Of a stretch of DNA of 64,000 bases, positions 63,474-64,000 are shown in pieces. The DNA comes from Bacillus marasmi (GTDB taxonomy: Bacteria; Bacillota; Bacilli; Bacillales; Cytobacillaceae), in the NCBI RefSeq assembly GCF_902168435.1, contig NZ_LR656174.1, positions 123,831 through 187,830 of the forward strand, in the 5' to 3' direction. The position numbers and the translations under genes were made by a program. Every line of letters starts with the position of its first letter. The first letter of the stretch is position 1. The notes beneath the pieces were generated by a model. That model saw only the letters and a program-made list of their open reading frames with translations, ran no database searches and was not told the DNA's origin.

Positions 63474-64000
63474 CTAATCCATTTTAAAAATTATTTTTGC
63501 TACATCATTTGTTCTTTCATTTATTTTCTGTTTAATGTCTCTTAAAACATCCCTTGTGACATTTTGACCCCTAACATCAATAATAACAGATTGCTTTGTT
63601 TGTTCAGGTAAATCACTTATTCGTTTATTTATTTGCTTTGAAACATTTCTTATTAGGTTACTTCTACCAGAAGATGTAGTCACCTTATAATTCTTAACTT
63701 CTATGCTATGACCATCGCTATAAAAATCTGGTCTTGAACTATTTTTAGTGCCATGGCTTACTTCGTTACCTTCCTTGTATGATACTTGCTCACGATATCC
63801 AGGATATTCTTTTCCTACATCAATTTCAGATTGTCTCCATGATGGTCTGGTTTTATCTATCCCTTTAGCAACATCTCTAACATCATCCACACCTTTTTTC
63901 ACTACAGGGCTACTTACTTCCGCAGATTTTTTTATATGTACAAAGTTTTCACCATAACCACTATGTGCCCATGCATTGGATAATTCCTGTTTTTCTAATT
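63474..64000 (-). CDS. LXG-type toxin 4, partial, PD-(D/E)XK-like nuclease tip
   Basis: C-terminal ~175 residues of a gene whose 5' end lies beyond the right edge; the frame is open to base 63998. The linker LSNAWAHSGYGENFVHIKKS is shared with toxin 1, so an LXG N-terminus is expected. The tip contains SSRPDFYSDGHSIEVKNYKV, with an Asp and then E-x-K spacing typical of restriction-endonuclease-fold toxins, and SVIIDVRGQNV after it. Followed by an Imm70-type gene. Confidence 0.75.
   Translation of the reverse strand, partial: LEKQELSNAWAHSGYGENFVHIKKSAEVSSPVVKKGVDDVRDVAKGIDKTRPSWRQSEIDVGKEYPGYREQVSYKEGNEVSHGTKNSSRPDFYSDGHSIEVKNYKVTTSSGRSNLIRNVSKQINKRISDLPEQTKQSVIIDVRGQNVTRDVLRDIKQKINERTNDVAKIIFKMD

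Noticed and set aside
47900-64000. Prophage or transposon origin of the island
   Set aside because: No integrase, transposase, phage structural gene, terminal inverted repeat or tRNA attachment site is visible; repeated host gene fragments explain the growth better.
47900-64000. Complete type VII secretion locus
   Set aside because: No EssC/YukB ATPase, YukE, YukC/D or EsaA-like gene is present; only LXG substrates, helpers and immunity genes are found.

Overview
The window reads as a chromosomal segment of a low-GC, spore-forming Bacillaceae bacterium. Gene content and order resemble Bacillus subtilis (ctpA-yodJ-deoD-yodL-yozD-yodN-yozE, a glp pair, ku/ligD, yxlEFG, spo0M, a Spo0E-like phosphatase, a coat-type Hsp20), but it is not B. 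subtilis. The trp operon has all seven genes including trpG and is controlled by two tandem Trp T-boxes. The riboflavin operon has an FMN riboswitch but no ribD. No rRNA, canonical tRNA, CRISPR array, transposase or integrase is visible. I could not determine genus or species from sequence alone.

Layout. 0.3-2.2 kb: acyl-CoA dehydrogenase-like enzyme and a winged-helix-like protein, followed by a repeat-bearing spacer. 2.9-10 kb: trpEGDCFBA (minus strand) behind a sigma-A promoter and two T-boxes; a divergent MFS exporter follows. 11.5-14.9 kb: cold-shock cluster (YdjO-like zinc protein, two Csp proteins, CshA helicase) with structured leaders. 14.9-18.2 kb: glpK-glpD. 18.4-21.3 kb: ku and ligD, divergent (NHEJ). 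21.3-25.1 kb: dapF and ribE-ribBA-ribH with the FMN riboswitch. 25.3-35 kb: mixed genes (Spo0E-like, membrane protein, frameshifted patatin, yxlEFG ABC transporter, uppP, amidohydrolase, GNAT, MATE, Hsp20, YtkA-like lipoprotein). 35-44 kb: cell-wall and sporulation genes in B. subtilis yod order, with spo0M and a protein kinase inserted. 44-47.8 kb: membrane protein, tRNA dihydrouridine synthase, ABC-F ATPase.

47.9-64 kb is an accessory island of type VII-secreted LXG polymorphic toxins, all on the minus strand. Three cassettes are present, each carrying a DUF5082 helper (YwqH-like, intact only in the middle cassette), a DUF5344 helper (YwqI-like), an LXG toxin and an immunity gene. A fourth toxin with an Imm70-type immunity gene runs off the right edge. 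The toxin N-termini are near-identical, while the C-termini look like four different nucleases (GHH, LHH and WHE types of HNH/EndoVII, and a PD-(D/E)XK-like domain). Between cassettes lie repeated copies of yokU plus the 3' end of kamA (lysine 2,3-aminomutase), the genes expected next in the yod synteny block. This suggests the island grew by tandem duplication or recombination at the yokU-kamA locus. Scars are visible: an inverted yokU fragment, a truncated PAP2 gene, orphan immunity-like genes, two DUF5082 truncations and a frameshift in the second toxin.

The strongest candidates for something undescribed are (1) a cloverleaf-like RNA with a UUUU loop in place of an anticodon loop, overlapping a terminator and an alternative hairpin in the leader of a GNAT gene (31.63-31.73 kb), and (2) the yokU-kamA fragment units embedded in the LXG island, whose truncated kamA reading frames differ mainly at synonymous positions.
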